The notes below the pieces were generated by a model. It made no database searches. It saw only the letters and a list, made by a program, of their open reading frames with translations, and had not been told where the DNA came from. Below are positions 28,911 to 37,874 of a DNA stretch of 64,000 bases, one piece after another. The stretch's first letter is position 1. Every line of letters begins with the position of its first letter. This DNA is from JBBQUN01 sp963717115 (GTDB lineage: Bacteria; Actinomycetota; Acidimicrobiia; Acidimicrobiales; SZUA-35): contig CAVQVO010000002.1 of assembly GCA_963717115.1 (NCBI GenBank), positions 1-64,000 of the forward strand. Direction: 5' to 3'. The position numbers and the translations under genes are program-made.

Positions 28911-29002
28911 CGAACTGGCGGCCCACCGTCCCCGACGAGGAACGCAGGCCCGCCAGAACGAAGGGGTGGGTTCGCAGGCCCGCCAGAACGAAGGGGTGGG
29001 TG
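28911..29002. repeat. Palindromic element and repeat units downstream of ligase (copy 3)
   Basis: Two 30-bp units beginning CGCAGGCCCGCCAGAACG (28943-28972 and 28973-29002) are the reverse complement of the units upstream of the ligase gene. A diverged left arm (CTGGCGGCCC, from 28915) makes the first unit an imperfect palindrome. The cluster lies between the convergent ligase and GMC genes, so the ligase gene is flanked by inverted copies about 1.7 kb apart. Confidence 0.85.
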
Positions 29003-29019
29003 GGGCGACGGGGGCCGGG

Positions 29020-30344
29020 TCAGGAACGGTGGTGGATCAGCTGTTCGGTCAGGAGTTCGGCCAGGGCGAGGATCGGGACGTGCGTGTCGGCCCGGGGGGC
29101 GCAGGGCAGCACCGAGCCATCGATGACGCTCACGTCGTCGCGCCCGGCGAGCAGTCCGGCCGGGCCGACGTGGGATCCGAGCGGGAGCGTCCCGGTGAGA
29201 TGGTGCACGGTGGCGTCGGCCCGGATGGCCCCATCGGTCGCGAGACCCTGCGTCGTCGTCGGGTCCGGCCCACGCCGACCCCGGCGCGAGCGGCCCCAGG
29301 GCGGCCAGGGCCGGGTCGGCCAGCAACGCCGAGGCATGGTCGAGCGCCGCCCGTCGACGTTCGACCCGGTGGCTCGTCGACCGCCAGGATCGTCACGATC
29401 AACAACCCCAGCGCCCGGCCGTCGGGCGTCCACCCCAGATGATCGAGGGCGACGACCTGGGCGTCGATCCGTTCGTCACCGATCCCGGTCGCCCAGCGAA
29501 CCACCCGGCTCACCGCGGGCACGTCGGTGACCGAGCGGTGCTCGGGCTCGAGGAGCACCGTGATCGGCACCGCCACGTGGTTCACCCCGGGTCGGGCCCG
29601 TCGAGCAGACACGACCGGGTCCGGTCCGACCAGATCCGACACGAGCAGGTCCGACACGAGCAGGTCCGACACGAGCAGGTCCGAAACGAGGGCCGGGGTG
29701 CCGAGGGCCCCGGCGCTGCACACGACGTGATCGAACGCCACGGAGCCGTCATCGGTGATCACGGTCGGCCCCGACGCCCCAACCCGCACCGCACCCACCG
29801 CGGTACCCGACCGGACCTCGAGGTTGTCGGGGGCCCCGTCGAGATGGACCGCAACCGCGTCTCGCCGGACGCCACTGCGCGCACTCAGCGCAGCGGCGAG
29901 CACCCCGGTCGCGTCGACGTCGAGTGTCGAACCACCGAGGCGATGACCGGCGCCGAGCCCGGCGGCACCCAGGGCCCGCCCCACCGCACCCGGGACGCTC
30001 ACCTGCGGCGCCACGTCGGCGATGACCCGCTCGAGCGCCGATCGGGCCGAACCGGCCGGCGACTGCGCCGCGATCTCCCACGCGGCCAGGTCGCCGGAAT
30101 CGGGGGCCGACGCCAACATCCCGTTCACCGCCGAACCGCCGCCCAGGGCCCGGGCCCGTCGGTACCCCGGCGGCTGACCGTGCGGCCAGAAGGCGGTCGG
30201 GTCGGCCAACAACGCCGAGAAGTCGAGCGTCGACACGAGCCGACGACCTGCCTCGAACAGCACCACGTCGTGCCCGGCGTCGGCCAGTCGACGGGCAACG
30301 AGACAGCCGGCAACGCCGGCACCCACGACCCCGATCCGGGACAC
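29020..30344 (-). CDS. GMC-family FAD oxidoreductase (two frameshifts)
   Basis: The N-terminus has the FAD loop VGAGVAGCLVARRLADAGHDVVLFE, written here as GAGVAG with a following acidic residue, and the GMC signature ALGGGSAVNGML. The frame breaks near 29360 (after LLIVTILAVDEP) and again near 29250. The intervening piece reads ALDHASALLADPALAALGPL. The true C-terminus, ADATVHHLTGTLPLGSHVG then VIDGSVLPCAPRADTHVPIL, carries the family's substrate-side histidines and ends at 29020. The rebuilt length is about 440 residues, short for the family. GMC enzymes oxidise alcohols or sugars. A VSDLL repeat interrupts the middle of the protein. It follows the amidase gene by 9 bp and is the last gene of that run. 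Confidence 0.75.
29629..29690 (-). repeat. 15-bp in-frame minisatellite inside the GMC gene
   Basis: The unit ACGAGCAGGTCCGAC is present three times in a row (29641-29685), with partial copies on both sides. It encodes VSDLLVSDLLVSDLL on the minus strand. Because the unit is a multiple of three, copy-number change would not break the frame. Confidence 0.85.
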
Positions 30345-30353
30345 GACTCGCGA

Positions 30354-31805
30354 TCAGCCGAGGGCGAGCGGCGGGGGCCGGAACTCGGCGCCGAGCACCG
30401 AACCGATCTCTTCGCCGATGGCGATGAGGCGATGGTCGGACCACTGCGGACCGATGAGCTGGATCCCGATCGGCAACCCGTCGTCGGAGAGACCCAGCGG
30501 GATGGTGATCGCCGGCAGCCCCGGCATGGTCGCCAACCCGGCCCAGAACAGCTGGTTGCGGTAGGGCAGCTCGACGCCGTTCACCGAGAGGGTACGGCGG
30601 TCGTAGGAGGTCTCGGTGTCGTGGGGAAACGCCGGGACGGGCGAGACCGGGGCGACGAGGACGTCGACGTGATGCTCGAACAGCTCGGCCCACGCCACCT
30701 GGGCCTGGGCCCGGCACTCGTCGGCCTCCATCCAGTCGCGGTGGCTGAGCGTGGCCCGCCGGGCGGCGACGTCGGTGGGATCCTCGGCCGCTCGCTGGAC
30801 GAGCTTGGCGTAGAGCTCGTCGGACCACCCGCCCGCCATCGTGGCGGTGAGGAGGTCCTGGTAGGTGTCCCAGAGCTGTTCGGCGACGAAGGGGGGTCGG
30901 GCGTCGGGATCGATCTTCGCCCCGGCCTCCTCGAGCCCGATCATCGCCCGATCGATGACGGCCAACACCGACGCATCGACCGGCGCCAGTCGGTCGTTGG
31001 ACCACACCCCGATGCGCAGGTCTTCGATGTCGACCGGCTCGTCCTGGTGGGGCAACACCAGACCGGGGACGCCGTTGGCGGCCGTGGAGCTGTCGGTGAG
31101 GACCTCGAGGAGGGAGCGCAGGTCGCCGCAGGACCGTCCCATGGGCCCGAACACGCCGAGATCCATGGTCGAGACCGATCCCGGTGACCCCGGGATGTGG
31201 CCGCGCCCCGACACGAGTCCGAACGTGGTCTTGAGTCCGAACACGCCGTTGTGACTCGCCGGCTGACGGATGCTGCCGCCGATGTCGCTGCCGACCTCGG
31301 CCGTGGTCATGCCCGTGGCGATGGCCACCGCCGCGCCACCCGACGAGCCGCCCGCCGTGCGGTCGAGGTTCCAGGGATTGCGGGTGATCCCGTGCACCTC
31401 GTTGTAGGTCTGATGATCGCCGGCCAGGTAGGGGACGTTCGTCTTGCCCCAGATGATGGCCCCGGCCCGACGCAGCAGCCGCACGACGGTGGCGTCGCGC
31501 GACGGCTCGTGGCCGACGTATTCGGGGGCACCGGCGACCGTCGGCAGCCCGACCGTCTCGTAGCAGTCCTTGATCGTCATCGGCAGACCGTGCAGGTCGC
31601 CGCGGGGGTCGCCCGAGGCGTGCAGGTCGTCGGCGGCCGACGCCTCGGCCCGGGCCTGTTCGACGTCGGCCGCGATCACGGCGTTGACCGTGGGGTTGAG
31701 CCGCTCGTAGTTGGCGATCTGCGCCTCGAGGATCTCGCTGCTCGAGACCTGGCCGCGGTCGAGCGCCCGGAGCAGTTGGACGGTCGTTGCAGTGGTCAGG
31801 TCCAT
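30354..31805 (-). CDS. Amidase (amidase-signature family)
   Basis: A 483-residue amidase-signature enzyme that hydrolyses carboxylic amides to acid and ammonia or amine. The Ser-cisSer-Lys triad is visible: Lys79 (MTIKDC), the cis-serine in AGGSSGGAA (154-155) and the nucleophile Ser178 in GSDIGGSIR. Length and motif order are standard. The substrate cannot be told, and there is no GatB or GatC gene, so it is not the tRNA amidotransferase subunit. It lies 10 bp after the CoA-ligase gene and 9 bp before the GMC gene, so it is probably co-transcribed with both. The trio suggests breakdown of an amide compound, but this is only inference. Confidence 0.92.
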   Translation of the reverse strand: MDLTTATTVQLLRALDRGQVSSSEILEAQIANYERLNPTVNAVIAADVEQARAEASAADDLHASGDPRGDLHGLPMTIKDCYETVGLPTVAGAPEYVGHEPSRDATVVRLLRRAGAIIWGKTNVPYLAGDHQTYNEVHGITRNPWNLDRTAGGSSGGAAVAIATGMTTAEVGSDIGGSIRQPASHNGVFGLKTTFGLVSGRGHIPGSPGSVSTMDLGVFGPMGRSCGDLRSLLEVLTDSSTAANGVPGLVLPHQDEPVDIEDLRIGVWSNDRLAPVDASVLAVIDRAMIGLEEAGAKIDPDARPPFVAEQLWDTYQDLLTATMAGGWSDELYAKLVQRAAEDPTDVAARRATLSHRDWMEADECRAQAQVAWAELFEHHVDVLVAPVSPVPAFPHDTETSYDRRTLSVNGVELPYRNQLFWAGLATMPGLPAITIPLGLSDDGLPIGIQLIGPQWSDHRLIAIGEEIGSVLGAEFRPPPLALG

Positions 31806-31815
31806 GGTTCGTTCC

Positions 31816-33375
31816 TCACGCCTTCGACTGGTCCCTCAGGAATCTACGGAGGATCTTGCCCGACGCCGACTTCGGGATCTCATCGGTGAATTCGACGATG
31901 CGGAGTTGCTTGTAGGAGGCCACGTGCTCGGCGACGAACGCCTGGATGTCGGCCGCGGTGGCCTCGGCCCCCGGCTTGAGGACGACGTAGCCCTTCGGGA
32001 TCTCGCCCGCCTCGTCGTCGGGGACACCGATGACGGCGACGTCGGCCACGGCGGGATGGGTGATGACGAGGGCCTCGAGCTCGGCCGGCGGCACCTGGAA
32101 ACCCTTGAACTTGATGAGTTCCTTGACCCGATCGACGATGTACATGTGACCGTCGGCGTCGAAACGGGCGACGTCACCGGTGTGCAGCCAGCCGTCCTCG
32201 TCGATGGTGGCGCGGGTGGCGTCGTCGTTGTTGAGGTAGCCGAGCATCACCTGCGGACCCCGGATCCAGAGTTCGCCCTCGCCGTCGACCCCCTGGTCGT
32301 TGCCCTCGGGGTCGACGACCCGGCACTCGGTGTTGGGTGCGGTGAACCCGTTGGAGCCGGCCTTCGCCTGGCCGGTCATGGTGGCGTGCGACACCGGGCT
32401 GAGCTCGGTCATGCCGTAGCCCTGGATGATCTCGGTGCCGATGCGAGTGGCCGCCTCCTCGGCGACATCGCCACCGAGCGGGGCCGCACCCGAGAAGATC
32501 TGCCGCAGCGACGACAGGTCGTAGTCGTCGACCATCGGGTGCTTCGCCAGACCGAGCACGATCGGCGGCACGGCGAAGAACCGGGTGACCTTGCGGTCCT
32601 GGATGAGTTCGAGCGCGAGCTGCATGTCGAATCGGGGCAGGGTGATGATCGTGAGCCCCTCGGCCAGCAGACCGTTCATGAGGACCTGCATGCCGTAGAT
32701 GTGGAAGAACGGCAGCACGGCCAGGGCGACCTCGCCGTCGTCGTAGGGCAGGAGGGCGTCGGTCTGCACCAGGTTGGACACCAGGTTGTGGTGCGACAGC
32801 ATCACGCCCTTGGGGAGCCCGGTCGTCCCCGAGGAGTAGGGCAGGACCACCACCGACGTGCGGACGTCGACGGGGGTCTGGCCGACCGGGTCGCCGTAGA
32901 GGGTCGCGAAATCGGTGGCGGCCTCGGACCCGCCGCCGATCGAGACCACTTCGGTGACCGGCGAACCTTCCATGGCCTCGTTGGCGGTGGCGACGAAGTC
33001 GGGAATCGTGATCAGCAGGGTGGCCCCGGCGTCGTTGAGCTGGAAGCGGACCTCTTCGGCGCCGTAGGTCGGGTTGATCGTGGTGATCGTTGCGCCGAGG
33101 GTGGCAACGGCGTGGAACACGATCGCGTACTCGGGCATGTTCGGCGCCATGATGCCGAGCGTGGAGCCGGGCCCGAACCCACGGGCGGCGAGGCCGCCGG
33201 CCAGACGGGCGACGTGATCGGCCAGCTCGGCGTAGGTGTAGGACCGACCCGTGAGCCCACACATCAGCGCGACCCGGTCGGGGTGATCACCGGCGTTGCG
33301 GAAGACGTACTCGGTGAGGGGAACCTCGGGAATGACGACGTCGGGGAGGGGGCTGGTGAAGATCTGGTTTGCCAT
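31816..33375 (-). CDS. Acyl/aryl-CoA synthetase, 4-coumarate-CoA ligase-like
   Basis: A 519-residue ANL-superfamily ligase that activates a carboxylic acid to its acyl-AMP and then to acyl-CoA. The P-loop-like motif YSSGTTGLPKGV, the QGYGMTELSP motif, WLHTGDVARFD and the catalytic lysine region PKSASGKILRR are all present. The overall sequence (ADHVARLAGGLAARGFGPGS, FFHIYGMQVLMN) is closest to plant-type 4-coumarate-CoA ligases, so an aromatic or medium-chain acid is likely. A TAGGCT (33384-33389) lies 8 nt before the ATG, but its TAG is also the stop of the MFS gene. It may be co-transcribed with MFS, amidase and GMC genes. Confidence 0.92.
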   Translation of the reverse strand: MANQIFTSPLPDVVIPEVPLTEYVFRNAGDHPDRVALMCGLTGRSYTYAELADHVARLAGGLAARGFGPGSTLGIMAPNMPEYAIVFHAVATLGATITTINPTYGAEEVRFQLNDAGATLLITIPDFVATANEAMEGSPVTEVVSIGGGSEAATDFATLYGDPVGQTPVDVRTSVVVLPYSSGTTGLPKGVMLSHHNLVSNLVQTDALLPYDDGEVALAVLPFFHIYGMQVLMNGLLAEGLTIITLPRFDMQLALELIQDRKVTRFFAVPPIVLGLAKHPMVDDYDLSSLRQIFSGAAPLGGDVAEEAATRIGTEIIQGYGMTELSPVSHATMTGQAKAGSNGFTAPNTECRVVDPEGNDQGVDGEGELWIRGPQVMLGYLNNDDATRATIDEDGWLHTGDVARFDADGHMYIVDRVKELIKFKGFQVPPAELEALVITHPAVADVAVIGVPDDEAGEIPKGYVVLKPGAEATAADIQAFVAEHVASYKQLRIVEFTDEIPKSASGKILRRFLRDQSKA

Positions 33376-33386
33376 GACCGCCCAGC

Positions 33387-34637
33387 CTAGGGCCCTGCGG
33401 CAGGGGTTTCCGCGGGCTCCAGTTCGACGAATCGGTCGGCTCGCGCGAGCGCCGGGAAGGCGATCCAGGCCAGCCCGACCACGGCCAATGTGCCGACGCC
33501 GCCCGAGACCACCGCCAACGACGTGCCCAGGAAGTGGGCGGCGACGCCGGACTCGAAGCCTCCCAGTTCGTTCGAGGCGCCGATGAACACCTGCTCGGTG
33601 GCCAACACCCGTCCTCGCATGTTCGGGGGCGTCGCGATGGGGACGATGGTCGAACGGATGAAGACGCTCACGCTGTCGGCGGCACTGAGGACGAGGAGGG
33701 CCAGGAACGCGACCGCATACGAACGGGTGAGGCCGAGCACGATCGTCGCCACGCCGAACACGGCGACCACGCCGAGGAGGACCGGACCGATCCGACGGGT
33801 GATCGGCCGGACCGCGATGATCCCCGACGTGAGGGCGGCCCCGATCCCGATCGAGGCTCGAAGCCACCCGAACCCGATGGACCCGACACCCAGGCGATCC
33901 TCGGCGATGGCGGGGAGCAGGGCGACCGCGCCACCGAACAGCACGGCGAAGAGGTCGAGCGAGATGGCGCCGAACAACACCGGGGTCCGGCGGATGAACC
34001 GCAATCCCTCGAAGGCGTCACGCAACGCCCCTCGCACACCCGCCGGAGCCGCCAACCGGGTGATCGGCACCTTCGGGACGAACAGCAGACCTGCCGCGGC
34101 CAGCAGCAGCAGCACGAAGGTCGTCGAGTAGGGCGTCGACGGGTCGAGGCTGTAGAGGAAGCCCCCGAGGACCGGACCGATGATCGCCCCGATCTGGAAG
34201 GTGAAGGCCGTCAGGGCGAGGACCCGCTCGACCATCCCCTTGGGCGCGAGGTCGACCGGCAGCGCCCGGATCGCCGGCGAGACCAGTGCCCGAGCGGCCC
34301 CGAAGAAGACGATGATCGCGAAGATCGGGCGCACCGACGTCGGGTCGGTGGCGGCGTAGAAGGCCAACGCCAGCGCCGCGGCGGCCTCGGCCAGCAGACC
34401 GAAGAACAACACGAACCGGCGGTCGAAGCGGTCGGCGACCGAGCCGGTCAGCGGCGACAACAGCGCCGTCGGGGCGAACTCGGCCAGCCCGAGCAGCCCC
34501 AGATCGAGCTCGCTGCCGGTGATGTCGTAGACCTGTTTGCCGACGATCGTGAGCTGGCACAGCACCGCCACCGTGACGAGGAAACGCGACACCAGCAGGG
34601 CGCGGATCTCGCGGGGAATGAGCGTCGGGCTCGGCAC
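33387..34637 (-). CDS. MFS transporter, EntS-like
   Basis: A 416-residue membrane protein with twelve predicted helices. The loop ADRFDRRFVLFFGLLAE after helix 2 is the MFS signature. The family resembles EntS-type exporters that release siderophores or other small molecules. The start is GTG 34637 with TAGCGT (34644-34649) 6 nt upstream. It is first in a same-strand run with the CoA ligase (11 bp gap), amidase and GMC genes, so it may move the substrate or product of that pathway. Substrate and direction are not shown by the sequence. Confidence 0.88.
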   Translation of the reverse strand: MPSPTLIPREIRALLVSRFLVTVAVLCQLTIVGKQVYDITGSELDLGLLGLAEFAPTALLSPLTGSVADRFDRRFVLFFGLLAEAAAALALAFYAATDPTSVRPIFAIIVFFGAARALVSPAIRALPVDLAPKGMVERVLALTAFTFQIGAIIGPVLGGFLYSLDPSTPYSTTFVLLLLAAAGLLFVPKVPITRLAAPAGVRGALRDAFEGLRFIRRTPVLFGAISLDLFAVLFGGAVALLPAIAEDRLGVGSIGFGWLRASIGIGAALTSGIIAVRPITRRIGPVLLGVVAVFGVATIVLGLTRSYAVAFLALLVLSAADSVSVFIRSTIVPIATPPNMRGRVLATEQVFIGASNELGGFESGVAAHFLGTSLAVVSGGVGTLAVVGLAWIAFPALARADRFVELEPAETPAAGP

Positions 34638-34739
34638 CAGCGCACGCTATCGACCACTCCGCGAGCCGCGAAGAAATTCAGATCTGAAAAGCCTCGTCAC
34701 GAGGTTCTGCATCGATCTTTCAATACTTCGCCGATCGTG

Positions 34740-34768
34740 TTGACAGGCCCCGCACGACACGCCACGAT
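34740..34768 (+). promoter_or_regulatory. Possible promoter of the peptide ABC operon
   Basis: A consensus -35, TTGACA (34740-34745), is followed after 17 bp by CACGAT (34763-34768), a weak -10. It lies in the 185-bp divergent gap before the operon. The 70 bases just upstream are unusually AT-rich for this window (AAGAAATTCAGATCTGAAAA at 34671-34690), as expected for a regulated promoter. Confidence 0.45.
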
Positions 34769-34822
34769 GGCCCTGCTTGTCGGGTCGGGGGACCTCGCAG
34801 GCCCACCAGAGGGGACGGTTGA

Positions 34823-35866
34823 ATGGACGACGTTGTCCTGAGCGTTCGAGACCTTCGGACGCAGTTTCGCACCAGGCTCGGAACGGTCGACGCCGTGAGC
34901 GACGTGTCGTTCGATGTGGCTCGGGGCGAGACCGTGGCGCTCGTCGGCGAGTCCGGCTCGGGCAAGAGCGTGACCGCCCTGTCCATCCTGCAACTCCTCG
35001 AGAGCACCGGCTCGATCGCCGCCGGGTCGATCGTCTTCGATCGGAACGAACTCGTCGGCCTACCCGAGCGAGACCTGCGAGCGTTGCGCGGACGCGACAT
35101 CTCGATGATCTTCCAGGACCCGTCGACCTGCCTCGATCCGGTGTTCACGATCGAGGACCAGCTCGTCGAGACCCTCACCATCCACGGCAGACCCAAGAAC
35201 GAGGCCAAGCGGCGGGCCCTGGAACTGCTCAAGCTGGTGCGCATGCCCGACCCGGAGCGTCGCCTGTCGGCCTACCCGCACGAGCTGTCGGGCGGCCAGC
35301 GTCAACGGGCGATGATCGCCATGTCGCTCGCCCTCAACCCGAAACTGATCATCGCCGACGAGCCGACCACGGCCCTCGACGTCACCGTGCAGGCCCAGAT
35401 CCTCGACCTGCTCCGACTGCTCCAGAAGGAGACCGGCGCGGCGATCCTGTTCGTCACCCACGACCTCGGTGTCGTCGCCGAGATCGCCGATCGGGTGGTC
35501 GTCATGTACGCCGGGCAGGTCGTCGAGCAGGGCACGGTGCGAGACGTCCTGAAGGACCCGCAGAATCCCTACACCGCAGCCCTGCTGCGCTCGATGCCCG
35601 GGATGGTGGCCGGCACGGGCGCTCGGCTGACCCCGATCGAGGGCGTGGTCCCGAGCCTGTTCGACATGCCGACGGGCTGCCGATTCGCCCCGCGCTGCCC
35701 ACACGCCTGGTCGACCTGCGTCGCCGAGGCACCGCCGCTCGTCGAGTTCGTCGCCGGACGTCAGAGCCGGTGCTGGCTGCGGGTGCCCGCCGCCGTCGCC
35801 GGCCGCGACGCCGACCCGATCGAGGCCACCCCGGTCAGTGCGACTCCGGTGGGAGGGCCGCAATGA
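34823..35866 (+). CDS. Peptide-type ABC transporter ATP-binding protein (OppD/DppD-like)
   Basis: A 347-residue ATPase with Walker A GESGSGKS, signature LSGGQRQR, Walker B LIIADEPTTALD and H-loop THD. The C-terminal oligopeptide-transporter extension is present, with its four-cysteine stretch (GCRFAPRCPHAWSTC and a later SRCW). It pairs with the second ATPase gene, which it overlaps by ATGA, to power the two permeases encoded downstream. Uptake of peptides or similar solutes is the usual role. It is the first gene of a five-gene operon, ATPase-ATPase-permease-permease-binding protein. Confidence 0.94.
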   Translation: MDDVVLSVRDLRTQFRTRLGTVDAVSDVSFDVARGETVALVGESGSGKSVTALSILQLLESTGSIAAGSIVFDRNELVGLPERDLRALRGRDISMIFQDPSTCLDPVFTIEDQLVETLTIHGRPKNEAKRRALELLKLVRMPDPERRLSAYPHELSGGQRQRAMIAMSLALNPKLIIADEPTTALDVTVQAQILDLLRLLQKETGAAILFVTHDLGVVAEIADRVVVMYAGQVVEQGTVRDVLKDPQNPYTAALLRSMPGMVAGTGARLTPIEGVVPSLFDMPTGCRFAPRCPHAWSTCVAEAPPLVEFVAGRQSRCWLRVPAAVAGRDADPIEATPVSATPVGGPQ

Positions 35867-36918
35867 CCGACACCCCGCTGCTCCAGGTCCGCGACCTGGC
35901 GAAGCACTTCCCCATCCACAAGGGGTTGCTCCAGCGAACGGTCGGCCACGTCCGGGCGGTCGACGGCGTCTCGTTCGACATCGAACGGGGCACCACGCTC
36001 GCCCTGGTCGGCGAGTCGGGCTGTGGCAAGACCACGACCGGACGGGTGATCCTGCGGTTGCTCGAGGCCACCGGCGGTCAGGTGATCTTCGACGGCAAGG
36101 ATCTGTCGAGCCTCGACAAGGGGCAGCTGCGCGAGCTCCGACAGCGCATCCAGATCATCTTCCAGGATCCCTACAGCTCGCTCAACCCCCGCATGACCGC
36201 GGCCGACATCGTCGGCGAGGGACTCGAGATCCACGGCATCGCCACCGGGCAGGACCAACTCGACCGGGTCAGCGATCTCCTCGAACGGGTCGGACTCGCC
36301 CGGCGCGACCTGCGCAAGTTCCCGCACCAGTTCTCCGGCGGCCAGCGCCAGCGCATCGGGATCGCCCGGGCCCTCGCCACCAACCCCGACCTGATCGTGT
36401 GCGACGAGGCGGTCTCGGCGCTCGACGTGTCGGTCCAGGCCCAGGTGCTGAACCTGCTGAAGGATCTCCAGGCCGAGCTCGGGGTCTCGTACCTGTTCAT
36501 CACCCACGACCTCAACGTCGTCCGCTACATCGCCGACCGGGTGGCGGTCATGTACCTCGGCGAGATCGTGGAACTCGCCGAGACCGAGGCCCTCTTCACC
36601 GACCCCCGGCACCCCTACACCCAGTCCCTGCTGTCGGCGGTGCCGATCCTCGATCCCGACCTGGCCCAGTCGACCGAACGCATCCACCTCCAGGGCGACG
36701 TGCCCAGCCCCTCGAACCCACCCTCGGGCTGCCGATTCCACACTCGGTGCCCCGACGCCGTCGCCGCCTGCGCCCAGCACCATCCGCAGTTGCTGACCAT
36801 GCCCGACGGGCGAACGATCCGGGAGTGCGCCGTCCATCTGCCCGAGGCGTTCGGGCTGACCCCGTCTCAGTACGCGGCCGAGCCCAAGCCCAACCGGGCC
36901 GAGGCGGTCATCGCATGA
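35863..36918 (+). CDS. Peptide-type ABC transporter ATP-binding protein (OppF/DppF-like)
   Basis: A 351-residue ATPase. Walker A is GESGCGKTT, the signature is FSGGQRQR, and Walker B is LIVCDEAVSALD, where the usual DEP is DEA as in other DppF proteins. THD is the H-loop. The C-terminal extension holds the family's cysteines (GCRFHTRCPDAVAAC). It begins in an ATGA overlap with the first ATPase gene and ends in another with the permease gene, so the three are translationally coupled. It forms a heterodimer with the OppD-like subunit. Confidence 0.94.
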   Translation: MTDTPLLQVRDLAKHFPIHKGLLQRTVGHVRAVDGVSFDIERGTTLALVGESGCGKTTTGRVILRLLEATGGQVIFDGKDLSSLDKGQLRELRQRIQIIFQDPYSSLNPRMTAADIVGEGLEIHGIATGQDQLDRVSDLLERVGLARRDLRKFPHQFSGGQRQRIGIARALATNPDLIVCDEAVSALDVSVQAQVLNLLKDLQAELGVSYLFITHDLNVVRYIADRVAVMYLGEIVELAETEALFTDPRHPYTQSLLSAVPILDPDLAQSTERIHLQGDVPSPSNPPSGCRFHTRCPDAVAACAQHHPQLLTMPDGRTIRECAVHLPEAFGLTPSQYAAEPKPNRAEAVIA

Positions 36919-37865
36919 TCGAGTACATCGGTCGTCGCATCCTGTCGGGCCTCCTGGTCCTGTTCCTGCTCTCGACGTTCCTGTTCTTCGTGATGCGGGC
37001 CGTGCCCGGCGACGTCGTCCGCCTGCAACTGGCCGACGCCGGATCCGTCACGCCCGAACGCATGGCCGAGATGGAAGCCGAACTCGGTCTCGACAAGCCC
37101 GCCGTCACCCAGTACTTCGTCTGGCTCGGCAACGCCGTGCAGGGCGACCTGGGCAACTCGCTCTGGGAGAAGCGCCCCGTCACCGAGATGATCGGCGAAC
37201 GCTTCCCGGTGACGGCCCAGCTGGCCGTGATGTCGATCGTGGTGGCCGTCCTGCTGGGGGTGGTGGTCGGCGTGGCCTCGGCGGTACGCCGGGGCACCAA
37301 GACCGACGACGCGCTCCGGGTGACCTCGGTGATGGGGTTGTCGATCCCCAACTTCTTCCTCGCCCTGCTCATGATCACGGCCGCCTCGGCGTGGTTCAAC
37401 TGGGTGGCCCCACTCGGCTACGAGCGACCCTGGGACGACCTCGGCGCCAATCTCCAGCAGATGGCCATGCCCTCGATCGCCCTCGGGGTCTCGGTGGCGG
37501 CGGCGATCGCCCGGCTCACCCGATCCTCGATGCTCGAAGTCCTCAGTTCCGACTTCATCCGCACGGTCCGGGCCAAGGGGGCCACCGCCCGGCTGGTCAA
37601 CTACAAGCACGCCCTGCGCAACTCGCTGATCCCGATCCTCACCCTGATCGGTCTGCAGTTCGGTGCGCTCCTGGGTGGCACCGTCATCCTCGAGTCGATC
37701 TTCAGCCTGCCCGGCGTGGGCTCGATGGTGTTCCGCGGCGTGCAACAGCGGGACTACCCCGTCATCCAGGCCGGCGCCATCCTGTTCGGTGGCCTGTTCA
37801 TCGCCGTCAACATCGCCGTCGACATCGCCTACGGGTGGATCGACCCCCGGATCCGTCGGAGCTGA
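36915..37865 (+). CDS. Peptide-type ABC transporter permease (DppB-like)
   Basis: A 316-residue membrane subunit with six helices. The first helix (LSGLLVLFLLSTFLFFVMRA) and the following PGDVVRLQLAD segment are characteristic of DppB. The ATPase-contact EAA loop reads VRAKGATARLVNYKHALRNS. It is coupled by ATGA to the upstream ATPase gene. Together with the DppC-like permease it forms the membrane channel. Confidence 0.94.
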   Translation: MIEYIGRRILSGLLVLFLLSTFLFFVMRAVPGDVVRLQLADAGSVTPERMAEMEAELGLDKPAVTQYFVWLGNAVQGDLGNSLWEKRPVTEMIGERFPVTAQLAVMSIVVAVLLGVVVGVASAVRRGTKTDDALRVTSVMGLSIPNFFLALLMITAASAWFNWVAPLGYERPWDDLGANLQQMAMPSIALGVSVAAAIARLTRSSMLEVLSSDFIRTVRAKGATARLVNYKHALRNSLIPILTLIGLQFGALLGGTVILESIFSLPGVGSMVFRGVQQRDYPVIQAGAILFGGLFIAVNIAVDIAYGWIDPRIRRS

Positions 37866-37874
37866 GAGGAATCC

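Noticed and set aside
27266..29326. A 686-codon minus-strand frame across the ligase gene
   Set aside because: It is the antisense shadow of an intact, motif-complete DNA ligase and contains no recognisable domain. Only a short part near its start coincides with a piece of the frameshifted GMC gene.
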